A DNA stretch of 39,089 bases from assembly GCA_014763895.1 (NCBI GenBank), contig JACXUM010000015.1, forward strand, positions 1 to 39,089, read 5' to 3'. Position 1 is the first letter of the stretch, and each line of letters opens with the position of its first letter. The notes beneath the pieces are model-generated. The model was not told where the DNA came from and did not search any database. It saw only the letters and a list, made by a program, of their open reading frames with translations. Made by a program: the position numbers and the translations under genes. This document shows positions 7,279 through 17,097 of the stretch, in pieces. Source of the DNA: Campylobacterales bacterium (GTDB lineage Bacteria > Campylobacterota > Campylobacteria > Campylobacterales > Sulfurovaceae).

Positions 7279-9474
7279 ATGATTAGTTTGGCACTTAATG
7301 ATGTATTTAAACATGCGGTCACCTTTGCAAAAGAAAACAGACACGAATATTTGACGGTAGAACATGTGTTTTTGGCGATTGTAGAAAGTACAGAGGGTAA
7401 AGAGATACTCTCAGCCCTGCTCGGAGATACCAAAGCGCTTAAAGAGGGTATCATAGAACATATCAATAAAACAATTCCCTCCCTCAAAGAAGCCGTAGAG
7501 CCGTTTGAAACGGTGGCACTTTCGCGTGCGATCAATGATATGATGACGCATATCCATAGTGCAGGAAGAACGGAAGCAAGTATCGGCGATATGCTTGCTG
7601 CGATCATGATGCAGGATCACTCCTATGCAGTGTATCTGATGAAAAAAGCCGGAATCGTAAGGGTGGATGTCCTTGAAGTGATCTCGCATTTCAATACCGT
7701 ACATACTCATGAAAAAGAGAATGAGCAAAAAGAAGATACGCTGCTAAGCGAGTTCACGACGGAGCTGGTCGCTTTAGCGAAAAAAGGAAAGATCGATCCA
7801 GTCGTCGGGCGGGCTATGGAGATCGAGCGAGTGATGCAGACGCTTTGCAGACGTAAAAAAAACAATCCGTTGCTTGTCGGAGAACCTGGTGTCGGTAAAA
7901 CGGCTATCGCTGAAGGTTTGGCTCTTAAAATCGCCCAAAAAGAGGTACCTGATGTTCTTAAAAATGCCAAGATCTTTGCCCTTGAAATGGGGGCTTTGGT
8001 GGCAGGCACCAAATATAGGGGTGATTTTGAAAAGCGTTTGAAAGGTATGATCAGTGAACTGGGGCAAATAGACAATGCTATCTTGTTCGTGGATGAGATC
8101 CATACGATGGTAGGCGCAGGTGCAACAAGCGGAGGAAGTATGGATGCTTCTAACCTGCTCAAACCGGCACTTGCCAGGGGAGATCTGAAGTGTATAGGGG
8201 CAACAACCTATGCAGAATATCGGAACTTCTTTGACAAAGACAAGGCACTAAGCAGAAGGTTTGCGAAGATCGATGTAGAAGAGCCGAGTATTGAAGATAC
8301 GATGACGATCCTGCAGGGTATCAAGCACAAATATGAGGCTTATCATCATATCAATTTCAGCGATGAAGCATTGCGAAGTGCTATTGATCTGAGCGTGAAG
8401 TATCTGCATGATAAATTTTTACCCGATAAAGCGATGGATATCATCGATGAGGTGGGGGCACACTTTATGCTTAAAGGCCAAAAAGAGACAACAGTCATGG
8501 CAAAAGATATTGAGCAGAGTGTTGCAAAGATGTTGAAATTGCCTTCTACGATCATCGGGACGGATGAGACACAGAAACTCAAAAACCTCGAAAAAGAGTT
8601 GATGGCACACATCATCGGTCAGGATGAAGCGATCAAGGCATTGGTAAATGCCATTAAACGTTCCTATGCAGGGTTGAATGCGCCTGATAGGCCGATCGGT
8701 TCGTTTTTGTTTGTAGGTCCTACAGGCGTAGGGAAAACGGCACTTGCAGCACAACTGGCCAAAACTTTTCATGTCCATTTTGAACGATTGGATATGAGCG
8801 AATATATGGAAAAACACTCTGTCAGCCGGCTGGTCGGTGCGCCTCCAGGATATGTGGGGTTTGATCAGGGGGGATTGCTCACCGAGATGATCAAAAAACA
8901 TCCTCATACGGTATTGTTGCTTGATGAGATAGAAAAGGCACATCCGGATATCATGAACATTTTGCTTCAGGTGATGGATGGTGCGAAGCTGACCGATAAC
9001 AACGGGGCGGTAAGTGACTTTAAGAATGTGATTTTGATCATGACCTCCAACATCGGGACAAAAGAGCCCAATGTCATGGGGTTTGCGAAAGACAGTTCGG
9101 GCAAGACAGAGAAAGCACTGGCGGATTTTTTCACTCCGGAATTTAGGAACCGTTTAAGTGCCACGATCCATTTCCATCCGCTTACCTTGGATGTGCTCAT
9201 GGGCATCGTCGATACGGAGATCACAAAGCTCAATCAGCTGCTTGAGGCCAAAAACGTCAGCGTAAAACTGGCTAAAAAAGCCAAAGAGTATATTGCCAAA
9301 GCAGGTTACGACGAACGTTACGGTGCCAGACATATCGCACGTGTGATCGATGAAAAGATCAAAGAAGCACTCACCGATGAGATCCTTTTTGGAAAACTCA
9401 AAAAAGGCGGTAAAGTGAATGTTTCCTATCAAAATGACAAACTGGCCTTTACATTCGAAGGAAATCAGGCATGA
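7279..9474 (+). CDS. clpA: ATP-dependent Clp protease ATP-binding subunit ClpA
   Basis: ClpA is the hexameric AAA+ unfoldase that feeds substrates into ClpP. The 731-residue protein has an N-terminal Clp repeat domain (about 1-145), a first AAA module with GEPGVGKT near residue 201 and the Walker B FVDEIHTMVGAG, then a second module with GPTGVGKT near 480 and LLLDEIEKAH. A C-terminal D2-small domain follows. The middle (M) coiled coil of ClpB is absent, which separates it from ClpB. The ATG follows AAGGAGATAGA. It is cotranscribed with clpS and aat; clpP is not in the window. Confidence 0.95.
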   Translation: MISLALNDVFKHAVTFAKENRHEYLTVEHVFLAIVESTEGKEILSALLGDTKALKEGIIEHINKTIPSLKEAVEPFETVALSRAINDMMTHIHSAGRTEASIGDMLAAIMMQDHSYAVYLMKKAGIVRVDVLEVISHFNTVHTHEKENEQKEDTLLSEFTTELVALAKKGKIDPVVGRAMEIERVMQTLCRRKKNNPLLVGEPGVGKTAIAEGLALKIAQKEVPDVLKNAKIFALEMGALVAGTKYRGDFEKRLKGMISELGQIDNAILFVDEIHTMVGAGATSGGSMDASNLLKPALARGDLKCIGATTYAEYRNFFDKDKALSRRFAKIDVEEPSIEDTMTILQGIKHKYEAYHHINFSDEALRSAIDLSVKYLHDKFLPDKAMDIIDEVGAHFMLKGQKETTVMAKDIEQSVAKMLKLPSTIIGTDETQKLKNLEKELMAHIIGQDEAIKALVNAIKRSYAGLNAPDRPIGSFLFVGPTGVGKTALAAQLAKTFHVHFERLDMSEYMEKHSVSRLVGAPPGYVGFDQGGLLTEMIKKHPHTVLLLDEIEKAHPDIMNILLQVMDGAKLTDNNGAVSDFKNVILIMTSNIGTKEPNVMGFAKDSSGKTEKALADFFTPEFRNRLSATIHFHPLTLDVLMGIVDTEITKLNQLLEAKNVSVKLAKKAKEYIAKAGYDERYGARHIARVIDEKIKEALTDEILFGKLKKGGKVNVSYQNDKLAFTFEGNQA

Positions 9475-9489
9475 TGGGGAAGGATAGCC

Positions 9490-10221
9490 ATGGCCTCAAT
9501 GTTTGAGGAAGAAACTTATCTGATCCCGCCGCTGGGGATGTCCTATTCTTTCCCTAACCCCAGGCTTGCTTCGGACGAAGGGTTGCTGGCGTATGGCGGG
9601 GATCTCTCGTCCAATAGGCTTTTGACAGCGTATCGAAAAGGGATATTCCCCTGGTTCAGTCATGATGATCCTATATTGTGGTGGTCGCCTAATCCAAGAC
9701 TGGTACTTTATGCTGGTCAGTTTAAACTAAGAAAATCATTTAAAAGGGTACTCAGAAGCGGGCGGTTCACTGTTAAGTTTGATCATGCTTTTGAAGAGGT
9801 GATCAATGCCTGTGCTACGATACATCGTGAAGGGCAGAAAGGCTCTTGGCTGGTTCCACAGATGCAGGAGGCATATATCCGGCTGCATGAAGAAGGATTT
9901 GCACATAGTGTGGAGGTCTATCAGGATGGGAAATTGGTCGGCGGGCTTTACGGCATTGCCATGGGGAAAGGGTTTTTTGGCGAATCAATGTTCTCTTTTG
10001 TCAATGATGCTTCCAAGGTGGCACTCAAAGCACTAAGTGATGTTTTAGGGGCGAAAGGTTATGATTTTATTGATTGCCAGATGAAAACGGATCATTTGGT
10101 AAGTTTGGGTGCTCAGGTCATATCGAGGGATAGATTTTTGGATGAACTCGAGCTTACATTGCAAAAATCTAGTGATTTGGGACAATGGCATCATTTTGCA
10201 TGGGAGTACAAAGATGGTTAA
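9490..10221 (+). CDS. aat: Leucyl/phenylalanyl-tRNA-protein transferase
   Basis: Aat adds Leu or Phe from charged tRNA to N-terminal Lys or Arg, creating N-degrons for ClpS-ClpAP. The 243-residue protein has the signatures LLAYGGDLSSNRLLTAYRKG, IFPWFSHDDPILWWSPNPR, GSWLVPQMQEAYIRLH, GLYGIAMGKGFFGESMFS and FIDCQMKTDHLVSLGA, all diagnostic for the family. The ATG at 9490 follows GGGGAAGGATAGCC, a strong ribosome site, 15 bp after clpA. Its 3' end overlaps tal by 8 bp. Confidence 0.95.
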   Translation: MASMFEEETYLIPPLGMSYSFPNPRLASDEGLLAYGGDLSSNRLLTAYRKGIFPWFSHDDPILWWSPNPRLVLYAGQFKLRKSFKRVLRSGRFTVKFDHAFEEVINACATIHREGQKGSWLVPQMQEAYIRLHEEGFAHSVEVYQDGKLVGGLYGIAMGKGFFGESMFSFVNDASKVALKALSDVLGAKGYDFIDCQMKTDHLVSLGAQVISRDRFLDELELTLQKSSDLGQWHHFAWEYKDG

Positions 10222-11209
10222 TACGGATAGAGGGTTTTCTCTGTGGTTGGATTTTGTCGAGAGGGATTTTCTCAGAAGAGATTTTTTAAAATTGATCGAA
10301 GCGGGCATCATTAACGGGGCGACCAGCAATCCGTCAATTTTTGCTTCCGCGATTACAACCTCAAATGCCTATAAAGAGCAGTTGGCTTCGCTTGCAGGTA
10401 AAAGTGCCAAAGAGAAGTATGAAGCACTGGCCATGGAGGACATCAAAATGGCAGCGGTTGAACTCAGGGGAGCATATGATGAAGGCAATGATGGTTATAT
10501 CTCGATCGAGGTCGATCCGTTTTTATCGAATGATACGAAAGCAACCGTAGAAGAGGGTAAAAGACTCTTCAAGGCCATTGGAGAGCCTAATGTGATGATC
10601 AAAGTTCCCGCCACAGAAGCGGGGTATGCGGCTATGACAGAATTGCTTAGTACCGGTATTTCCGTTAACGCTACCTTGATCTTCTCTCCGGAACAGGCAA
10701 GGAAATGTCTTGATGCGATGAAACAGGGATTGGATATTTTTGAAAACAGCGGTGGAAGAAGAGCAGAGGGGGTTGTCTCTGTTTTTGTCAGCCGTTTTGA
10801 CAGACTGCTTGATCCCCTGTTGCAAGAAAAAGGGCTTCCGACTGCGCGTACTGGTATCATGAACGCCGCCAAGATCTATAATATTATCGAAGACAACCGT
10901 ACGCCGAGTGTGCGTACTCTTTTTGCCAGCACAGGGGTTAAAGGGGATGAGTTGAAGGCGGATTACTATATCCGTGAGCTTTTGGCTTCACATTCGGTGA
11001 ATACAGCACCGTTATCTACGATAGAATCTTATATCAAAACCGAGGAGGGCGATACCAAATTGCCTATTTCCAACGAAGAGATTGAAGCTTATTTTGAGAC
11101 ACTGGAAAATGCAGGTATTAACATGGATGAAGTCTATGATAGACTTTTGAAAGAGGGGCTGATCGCATTTGAAAAAGCATTTGAAGAGATGCTTGATATG
11201 CTCAAATAG
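10214..11209 (+). CDS. tal: Transaldolase
   Basis: Transaldolase moves a dihydroxyacetone unit between sugar phosphates in the pentose phosphate pathway. The 331-residue product starts MVNTDRGFSLWLDFVERDFL, where ATG 10214 lies 8 bp inside the end of aat. It has INGATSNPSIFASAI, VMIKVPATEAG with the Schiff-base Lys (about residue 129), and GISVNATLIFSPEQA. The frame is open further upstream within aat, but that part does not resemble transaldolase. The family has two-domain fusions with glucose-6-phosphate isomerase; this one is transaldolase alone. Confidence 0.93.
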   Translation: MVNTDRGFSLWLDFVERDFLRRDFLKLIEAGIINGATSNPSIFASAITTSNAYKEQLASLAGKSAKEKYEALAMEDIKMAAVELRGAYDEGNDGYISIEVDPFLSNDTKATVEEGKRLFKAIGEPNVMIKVPATEAGYAAMTELLSTGISVNATLIFSPEQARKCLDAMKQGLDIFENSGGRRAEGVVSVFVSRFDRLLDPLLQEKGLPTARTGIMNAAKIYNIIEDNRTPSVRTLFASTGVKGDELKADYYIRELLASHSVNTAPLSTIESYIKTEEGDTKLPISNEEIEAYFETLENAGINMDEVYDRLLKEGLIAFEKAFEEMLDMLK

Positions 11210-11217
11210 GCAGGTAA

Positions 11218-12357
11218 ATGATGGAAGAGAAGTTAAAACTATTTCTGCGGACAATGATCAGCAACAAAGGAAGTGACCTTCATATCAAATCCGGATCCAT
11301 TGTCAGGGTTCGTATAGACGGTGTGCTGAAATTGCTTGGGAAAGATCCATTGAGCGCTGAAGAGGTGGATGCCATTGCGCAGGCGATCACAACACCGGAA
11401 CAGTACCTTAGCCTTAAAAAAGAGAGGAACCTTGACTTTACCTATGTTTTGGGTGAAGAGTATCGTTTCAGGGTAAATTTCTTTTACCAGATGGATGGGC
11501 TAAGTGCGGTTTTCCGTATCATCCCGGTAAAAATCGCAACGCTCGATGAACTGAATCTTCCAGAGGTTATCAAAACATTTGCACAGATGCAGCGTGGGCT
11601 TGTTCTTGTCACCGGTGTAACAGGTAGCGGTAAGTCTACGACACTGGCCGCATTAATCGATAAGATCAATAACGAACAAAAAAAACATATTATTACCATC
11701 GAAGATCCGATAGAATTTATCCATAAAGATAAAGGATGTCTGATCAATCAACGTTCAGTCGGTCAGGATACCCGTTCATTTTCAGAGGCCCTTAGAGGTG
11801 CACTCAGGGAAGACCCTGATGTCATTCTGGTGGGGGAGATGAGGGACCTTGAAACCATCGATATCGCGATCCATGCAGCCAATACAGGGCACCTTGTTTT
11901 CTCGACGCTTCATACCCTTGATGCCAAGGAGACGATCGACAGGATCGTCGGTATGTTTGAAAAAGAGGAACAGAACCGTATACGAAGTTCTTTAGCCTCA
12001 GTACTTGAAGGGGTTGTTTCCCAAAGGCTGATTCCAACCAAGCACGGAGGAAGGGTAGCAGGGATCGAGATCTTGAAAAAAACGGCAAGGATCGAACAGC
12101 TAATAAGGGAAAACCGTGACTATGAAATACCTGATGCTCTTTTTGAAGGGAAAGAGATTTATGGTACACAGACATTCGATCAGGCCCTTTTGGACCTGGT
12201 ACGCTCCGGTACGATCACACAGGAAGTAGCGGTAGAATATGCAACCAACCCTTCAGACTTGAAACTCAAAATGCAAGGGGTCGGCAAGGGTGCGATCGTA
12301 GATGATGCACCGCAAAGCCGCAAAGTTGATGTATTTGCTTTTAAAGAGGATACATAA
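11218..12357 (+). CDS. pilT: PilT-type retraction ATPase of type IV pili
   Basis: PilT depolymerises type IV pili and drives twitching motility. The 379-residue protein has an N-terminal PAS-like domain ([20 protein letters not shown]), the Walker A loop [10 protein letters not shown] (about 135-144), the Asp box [11 protein letters not shown], the Walker [15 protein letters not shown] and the His box [11 protein letters not shown] late QLIREN resembles the AIRNLIRE motif needed for retraction by PilT. Two ATGs (11218 and 11221) are adjacent; the second has better ribosome spacing. No other pilus gene is in the window. It closes the run that begins with clpS, ahead of the rplY promoter. Confidence 0.88.
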   Translation: MMEEKLKLFLRTMISNKGSDLHIKSGSIVRVRIDGVLKLLGKDPLSAEEVDAIAQAITTPEQYLSLKKERNLDFTYVLGEEYRFRVNFFYQMDGLSAVFRIIPVKIATLDELNLPEVIKTFAQMQRGLVLVTGVTGSGKSTTLAALIDKINNEQKKHIITIEDPIEFIHKDKGCLINQRSVGQDTRSFSEALRGALREDPDVILVGEMRDLETIDIAIHAANTGHLVFSTLHTLDAKETIDRIVGMFEKEEQNRIRSSLASVLEGVVSQRLIPTKHGGRVAGIEILKKTARIEQLIRENRDYEIPDALFEGKEIYGTQTFDQALLDLVRSGTITQEVAVEYATNPSDLKLKMQGVGKGAIVDDAPQSRKVDVFAFKEDT

Positions 12358-12383
12358 AAAAGGTCTTCAAGATTTTTTTAATG

Positions 12384-12398
12384 AAGTTTGGGTATAAT
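12384..12398 (+). promoter_or_regulatory. Promoter for rplY
   Basis: AAGTTTGGGTATAAT (-10 TATAAT at 12393-12398) lies 63 nt before the rplY ATG, just after pilT. It belongs to the T-rich plus GGn -10 motif repeated before lysA, ndk, fabH and leuS. Confidence 0.6.
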
Positions 12399-12461
12399 TC
12401 GCCCCTATTTTACAAAGGCGACGCTTTTATAAAAAAGAATTTATTTACAAGGACAACAGAG

Positions 12462-12998
12462 ATGTTAGAAGGTATCGTTAGAGAGAGTATCGGAAAAAGC
12501 AGTGCAAAGCAGCTTAAAAGAGATGGTTATCTAATCGCCAACATATATGCAAACGGTGTTGAAAATATTCACGCTGCATTTAAACGTGGTGAATTTGCAA
12601 GAACAGTAAGAAACAAAGAGACACTTGCTTTCCCGGTAAAAGTTGGAGATAAAGAACTTAACGTGGTTGTTCAAGAGTATCAACTACATCCAGTAACTGG
12701 TGATGTTGTACACGTAGACCTTAGGGTTGCTGTTCCAGGTCAAGTGACAAACTACCTTGTACCGGTAAAAACACACGGAACACCAAAAGGTCTTAAAAAC
12801 AAAGGTGTATTGATCATCTCTAAAAAGAGAGTTCAAGTAAGAGGTGCTATCGAAAATATGCCTGCAAACTTTGACCTTGACGTAACAGCTCTTGACAGAG
12901 ATGACTCTATTCTTGTCAGAGATGTTGAAGCGCCTGCAAATTGCCGTATGATGGATAGACCACACGTTGCTATCTGTGGTGTAATCAAAGCAAGATAA
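12462..12998 (+). CDS. rplY: 50S ribosomal protein L25 (general stress protein Ctc type)
   Basis: L25 binds 5S rRNA in the large ribosomal subunit. The 178-residue product is the longer Ctc form: an N-terminal 5S-binding beta barrel ([29 protein letters not shown]...) followed by a C-terminal beta domain (VNVKTHGT-type, here [17 protein letters not shown]). The ORF is open for 27 codons upstream, but AAGGACAACAGAG before ATG 12462 fixes the start. pth follows 26 bp downstream, the usual arrangement. Confidence 0.95.
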   Translation: MLEGIVRESIGKSSAKQLKRDGYLIANIYANGVENIHAAFKRGEFARTVRNKETLAFPVKVGDKELNVVVQEYQLHPVTGDVVHVDLRVAVPGQVTNYLVPVKTHGTPKGLKNKGVLIISKKRVQVRGAIENMPANFDLDVTALDRDDSILVRDVEAPANCRMMDRPHVAICGVIKAR

Positions 12999-13024
12999 GA
13001 CTCTACATATATGAAAGACAGGTC

Positions 13025-13597
13025 GTGATACTTTTCGTAGGTCTGGGAAATCCGGGATCACAATACGAAAATACACGCCACAATATCGGTTTTAAGGTCA
13101 TCGACGTGCTAGTCGAGGACTTTAAAGCACAAGATGCTTCCAAAACTGCGTTTCAGGGCATTCTTCACAAATATGCCACTTCACTTTTTTTAAAACCCAC
13201 TACTTTTATGAACCTATCAGGCAAAAGTGTTCAGGCTGTAAAACAATTTTACAAGATAGAGCTTGATGATGTGATTGTCATACATGACGATATCGATCTG
13301 CCTTTTGGAGCTGTGCGTTTTAAAAAAGGCGGCGGCCATGGCGGTCACAATGGTCTTAGATCACTTGATGCCCATATCGGCAATGAGTATATCAGGGTCA
13401 GGGTAGGGGTAGGCAAACCGCTTCACAAGTCTCAGGTGGCGGATTATGTTTTGCATGATTTTGATACTGAGGAGAGACAATGTCTGGATAAACTCATTGC
13501 TCATGTTAAAGAGGGTTGTAAAGCATTAAGGACACAAGAACTTGATGAGGTAAAATCAAAATATTCTCTTAAATCAATCGAAAGTTTGGAGTGCTGA
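13025..13597 (+). CDS. pth: Peptidyl-tRNA hydrolase
   Basis: Pth recycles peptidyl-tRNAs that drop off the ribosome. The 190-residue protein begins at GTG 13025 with LFVGLGNPGSQYENTRHNIGF, containing Asn9 and the catalytic His19. VIHDDIDLPFGAVRFKKGGG (catalytic Asp) and GGHGGHNGLRSLD (substrate-binding Asn) follow. All catalytic positions are intact. The ATG-lacking start is supported because the family signature begins at the second residue. Confidence 0.96.
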   Translation: MILFVGLGNPGSQYENTRHNIGFKVIDVLVEDFKAQDASKTAFQGILHKYATSLFLKPTTFMNLSGKSVQAVKQFYKIELDDVIVIHDDIDLPFGAVRFKKGGGHGGHNGLRSLDAHIGNEYIRVRVGVGKPLHKSQVADYVLHDFDTEERQCLDKLIAHVKEGCKALRTQELDEVKSKYSLKSIESLEC

Positions 13598-13601
13598 GGC
13601 A

Positions 13602-14675
13602 ATGATACCATCACTCTATTTTCGGTATCTTTCAACGCTTTATCTCAAAAACCTTCTAGCTATCCTTTTGGGGCTTTCGTTTGCTTTTGCGAGCATTGAT
13701 TACTTTCAGCATTCCGGTCAGTTTGGACCGTCATTTAGTTCGAAAATACTTTATATTTACTATATGTGGCAGGAAGCACTCGGGATTTTGTATCCTTTAA
13801 GCATCGTTTTTGCCCTTATCATGACAAAATTTTCTTTGATCAAACACAATACAATGGGTGCACTGCATGCATTTGGATACAGTAAAAAACGGCTCTCTTT
13901 GCCTTTGATGAGTGTTGCCATGTTCGTTTACGTTCTTTTTATGTTTTTACATATGACTGAATTTTCATATGCTAAAGACAAGGCCGGGTATCTGCTGAAA
14001 AATGAGCTTCATGCCTATAATGTAAATGACCTTTTTTTCAAATATAACGATAATTTCGTTTATATCAAAAAACTGGATCCGGTCAATAAAACGATAGAAG
14101 ATATGACAATCTTCAGGGTCAACGGATTTCAGGTAGAAAGTACAATCCATACCCCAAGAGCTGCATTTGACGGAAAAGAGTGGGATGCGTATGATGCTAC
14201 GATCAAAAGACATATTTATCAAAATGGTATACTGCAACGTTACACGATTGAACATCAAGAGCATATTAATACGCTTGAAGGGTATAAACCCAAGATCATC
14301 AAATCGTTTTATGAAGGGGAATCTCTGACACTTATAGATGCTTTCAATACCTATAGGCTTTTGCTTCAACAGCATATTGATTCTGATAAGATACGTGCGG
14401 TATTTTACGACAAGGTCATCGTGCCGCTTTTTGCACCGGCGCTTCTTTTAATCCTGTTTTTCAAATTACCTTTTCATGGCAGGATGATGCAGATGGGAAA
14501 AATCCTTGCTATCTCACTGGGGATGACATTCATTACTTGGGGGATGCTTTTTGGCTTTCGGCAATTAGGACAGAGCGGTGTGGTGCTTCCTGAAGCGACG
14601 GCCATCGTTCCCGTACTTCTATTATGGGTGTATGCAGTGTATGTTTATCTCACGGATGAAAAAAAGATCGCGTAA
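13602..14675 (+). CDS. LptF/LptG-family lipopolysaccharide export permease
   Basis: Members of the YjgP/YjgQ family form the inner-membrane part of the LPS transporter with LptB. The 357-residue protein has an N-terminal membrane block of three segments, a periplasmic beta domain of about 130 residues (FKYNDNFVYIKKLDP, MTIFRVNGFQVES) and a C-terminal membrane block, the classic layout. It begins 4 bp after pth. In C. jejuni the matching place (after pth, before lysA) is occupied by the same family. LptF and LptG are hard to separate by eye, so no symbol is given. Confidence 0.85.
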   Translation: MIPSLYFRYLSTLYLKNLLAILLGLSFAFASIDYFQHSGQFGPSFSSKILYIYYMWQEALGILYPLSIVFALIMTKFSLIKHNTMGALHAFGYSKKRLSLPLMSVAMFVYVLFMFLHMTEFSYAKDKAGYLLKNELHAYNVNDLFFKYNDNFVYIKKLDPVNKTIEDMTIFRVNGFQVESTIHTPRAAFDGKEWDAYDATIKRHIYQNGILQRYTIEHQEHINTLEGYKPKIIKSFYEGESLTLIDAFNTYRLLLQQHIDSDKIRAVFYDKVIVPLFAPALLLILFFKLPFHGRMMQMGKILAISLGMTFITWGMLFGFRQLGQSGVVLPEATAIVPVLLLWVYAVYVYLTDEKKIA

Positions 14676-14689
14676 CTGCCCTCTTATCA

Positions 14690-14704
14690 TTTTTTGGATA
14701 AAAT
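14690..14704 (+). promoter_or_regulatory. Promoter for the lysA operon
   Basis: TTTTTTGGATAAAAT, with the -10 TAAAAT at 14699-14704, lies 46 nt before the lysA ATG. It has the same TTTTTTGG core as the ndk promoter. Confidence 0.6.
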
Positions 14705-14750
14705 CGCTTAAAATATTGTGGCATTAAAGACTAAGAACAGGACAATGTAA

Positions 14751-15968
14751 ATGAATATCGACTATAAAGCGTTGGCTCAAAAATACGGTACACCCTTGTA
14801 CATCTATGATTTTGATTATATCACAAACCGCTATATGGCGCTTAAAGAGGCATTTTCAGGACATAAATCATTGATCAATTATGCCGTAAAAGCCAATTCG
14901 AATCTCTCGGTCATCGCCCATTTGGCAAAAATGGGAGCCGGTGCCGACTGTGTGAGCATCGGGGAGGTGAGAAGAGCTTTAGATGCGGGTGTCGACAGAT
15001 ACAAGATCATTTTTTCTGGTGTAGGCAAACGTGATGACGAGATCCGTGCGGCATTGGAGTATGATATTTTGCTTTTGAACCTTGAGAGCGAAGCTGAGAT
15101 GAAGCGTGTTGAGATGGTTGCCAGGGAGCTTGGAAAAGAAGCCCGCATTTCCATCCGCGTCAATCCAAACATTGATCCTCAAACCCATCCGTATATCTCA
15201 ACGGGGCTTCATGAGAACAAATTCGGTGTAGAGATCGATATGGCAAAACGTATGTATATCTATGCGAAAAAATCGCAATATCTCAATCCTGTAGGAATCC
15301 ATTTCCATATCGGTTCGCAATTGACCAATCTGGATCCGATCAAAGAATCCTGTGGGATCGTGGCAGATCTGGTACGTTCGCTTAAAGCGATCGATATCGA
15401 TATCAAATTCTTTGATGTCGGCGGAGGGATAGGTGTCGTTTATGATAATGAAAAGACGATCTCCCCGACAGAATATACCCAGGCAGTTTTTGAGATGACA
15501 AAAGGGCTTGATGTGACGCTGCTTTGCGAGCCTGGCCGTTATATGGTTGCCAATGCAGGCGCATTTTTCACCAAAGTGCTGTATGAGAAACAAAACGGTT
15601 CAAAACGCTTCGTCGTGATAGACGGTGCGATGAACGATCTGATCCGTCCAAGTCTTTATAATGCCTATCATAGAATTGAAGCGGTAGGTGTGACAGGAGA
15701 AAAAACGCCTGCCGATGTAGTCGGACCGGTCTGCGAAAGCGGGGATTTCCTGGGCAAAAATGTACTTTTGCCTCCACTTAGACATGATGATCTTCTGATC
15801 GTTCACAGTGCCGGGGCCTACGGTTTTACAATGGCAAGCAATTACAATACCCGTCCAAAAAGTGCTGAAGTAGCTTTGGAAGGCGGCAAAGATCGTTTGA
15901 TCAGGGCACGTGAGACCTATGAAGATCAGGTACGTCTTGAACTGGCCTATTTGCATCAGGATGCATAA
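14751..15968 (+). CDS. lysA: Diaminopimelate decarboxylase
   Basis: LysA decarboxylates meso-diaminopimelate to lysine, the last step of lysine synthesis. The 405-residue fold III PLP enzyme has INYAVKANSN with the PLP Lys47, GIHFHIGSQ, DVGGGIGV, EPGRYMVANAG, and CESGDFLG with the conserved Cys at about residue 329. Length is normal and all motifs are intact. SD AGGACAATGTAA precedes the ATG. It is followed by pheA in the same order as in C. jejuni. Confidence 0.96.
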   Translation: MNIDYKALAQKYGTPLYIYDFDYITNRYMALKEAFSGHKSLINYAVKANSNLSVIAHLAKMGAGADCVSIGEVRRALDAGVDRYKIIFSGVGKRDDEIRAALEYDILLLNLESEAEMKRVEMVARELGKEARISIRVNPNIDPQTHPYISTGLHENKFGVEIDMAKRMYIYAKKSQYLNPVGIHFHIGSQLTNLDPIKESCGIVADLVRSLKAIDIDIKFFDVGGGIGVVYDNEKTISPTEYTQAVFEMTKGLDVTLLCEPGRYMVANAGAFFTKVLYEKQNGSKRFVVIDGAMNDLIRPSLYNAYHRIEAVGVTGEKTPADVVGPVCESGDFLGKNVLLPPLRHDDLLIVHSAGAYGFTMASNYNTRPKSAEVALEGGKDRLIRARETYEDQVRLELAYLHQDA

Positions 15969-16004
15969 GCTTTGAATACAGGTAAACCAAGAGAAGGAGC
16001 AGAG

Positions 16005-17072
16005 ATGACTTTGGAAGAACTCAGAGAGAAGATCGATACGATCGATGATACCTTGCTTCAATTGTTCAATGAACGGATGGAATATGTACATCAGGTGGGT
16101 GAGCTCAAGAACAATACCGGTGCGCCGATCTATCGTCCTGAACGTGAACAGGCCATTCTGAACCGTCTTAAGGCACAAAATAAGATTTCAGGCGGTAAAT
16201 TGACTGACGGTGCCATTGATGCGCTTTTTTTAGAGCTTTTTGCCGTTGCAAGGAATCTGGAGCTTCCCGAAGCAGTCGCCTTTCTTGGCCCGGAAGCAAG
16301 TTTTACCCATCAGGCAGCTGAGAGTAAGTTTGGTGCAATGAGTACCTATCTTCCCATGGGTTCGATCCAAGGGATTTTCAGGGAAGTTCAAAAGGGAACT
16401 ACAAAATTCGGCGTGATCCCGATCGAGAACAGTTCCAACGGTATTGTCAGTGACACGATCCACTGCCTAGATGAATATTCCTTAAAGATCGTAGCCGAGG
16501 TGGTAATCGATATCCATTTGGCTTTTGCTACAAAATGTGAGAATATCAAAGAGATCAAAAAGATCTATTCAAGGGATATCGCATTTGGACAATGCAGGGA
16601 TTTTTTAGAGGATCTTGGATTGGAAGAGGTAGAGCATATCCCGGTAGAATCTACTGCAAAAGCTGCAAAATTGGCTATGAAAGATGAGTATGCTGCAGCG
16701 ATCTGTCCTGCAGTGGCAGCAAAGATCAATAACCTGCCGATACTCTTTGACAATATTGAAGATAACAGCAACAACCGGACACGCTTTTTTATTATCAGTA
16801 ATTTTGAAAACCAGCCTTCAGGAAACGATAAAACATCAATGTTGGTCAAGCTTCTCAATAAACCGGGAAGCCTTGTAGAGTTTTTGAACGATTTTGAAGA
16901 AGCAAATATCAACCTCACTAAGATCAAATCGCATATCGTTGGTGGAGAGTCCATCTTTTTTATCGAGTTTAACGGGCATAAAGATGATGCACATATCAAA
17001 CCGATTTTAGAAAAACATCGCGATGTGATCAAAGTACTCGGTTCTTATGTGAAAGAAACGGAAGATATTTAA
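16005..17072 (+). CDS. pheA: Bifunctional chorismate mutase/prephenate dehydratase
   Basis: The P-protein converts chorismate to prephenate and then phenylpyruvate for phenylalanine. Three parts are visible: an AroQ-type mutase (about 1-90, [20 protein letters not shown]), a prephenate dehydratase (about 92-270, [18 protein letters not shown] and [14 protein letters not shown]), and an ACT domain (about 280-350). In the ACT domain the usual GALV and ESRP motifs that bind phenylalanine read GSLV and KSHI, so feedback inhibition may be altered. GAAGGAGCAGAG supports ATG 16005; the frame is also open from a TTG at 15972. Confidence 0.93.
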   Translation: MTLEELREKIDTIDDTLLQLFNERMEYVHQVGELKNNTGAPIYRPEREQAILNRLKAQNKISGGKLTDGAIDALFLELFAVARNLELPEAVAFLGPEASFTHQAAESKFGAMSTYLPMGSIQGIFREVQKGTTKFGVIPIENSSNGIVSDTIHCLDEYSLKIVAEVVIDIHLAFATKCENIKEIKKIYSRDIAFGQCRDFLEDLGLEEVEHIPVESTAKAAKLAMKDEYAAAICPAVAAKINNLPILFDNIEDNSNNRTRFFIISNFENQPSGNDKTSMLVKLLNKPGSLVEFLNDFEEANINLTKIKSHIVGGESIFFIEFNGHKDDAHIKPILEKHRDVIKVLGSYVKETEDI

Positions 17073-17097
17073 GTCAAGCATATATGGAAGGAAAACA

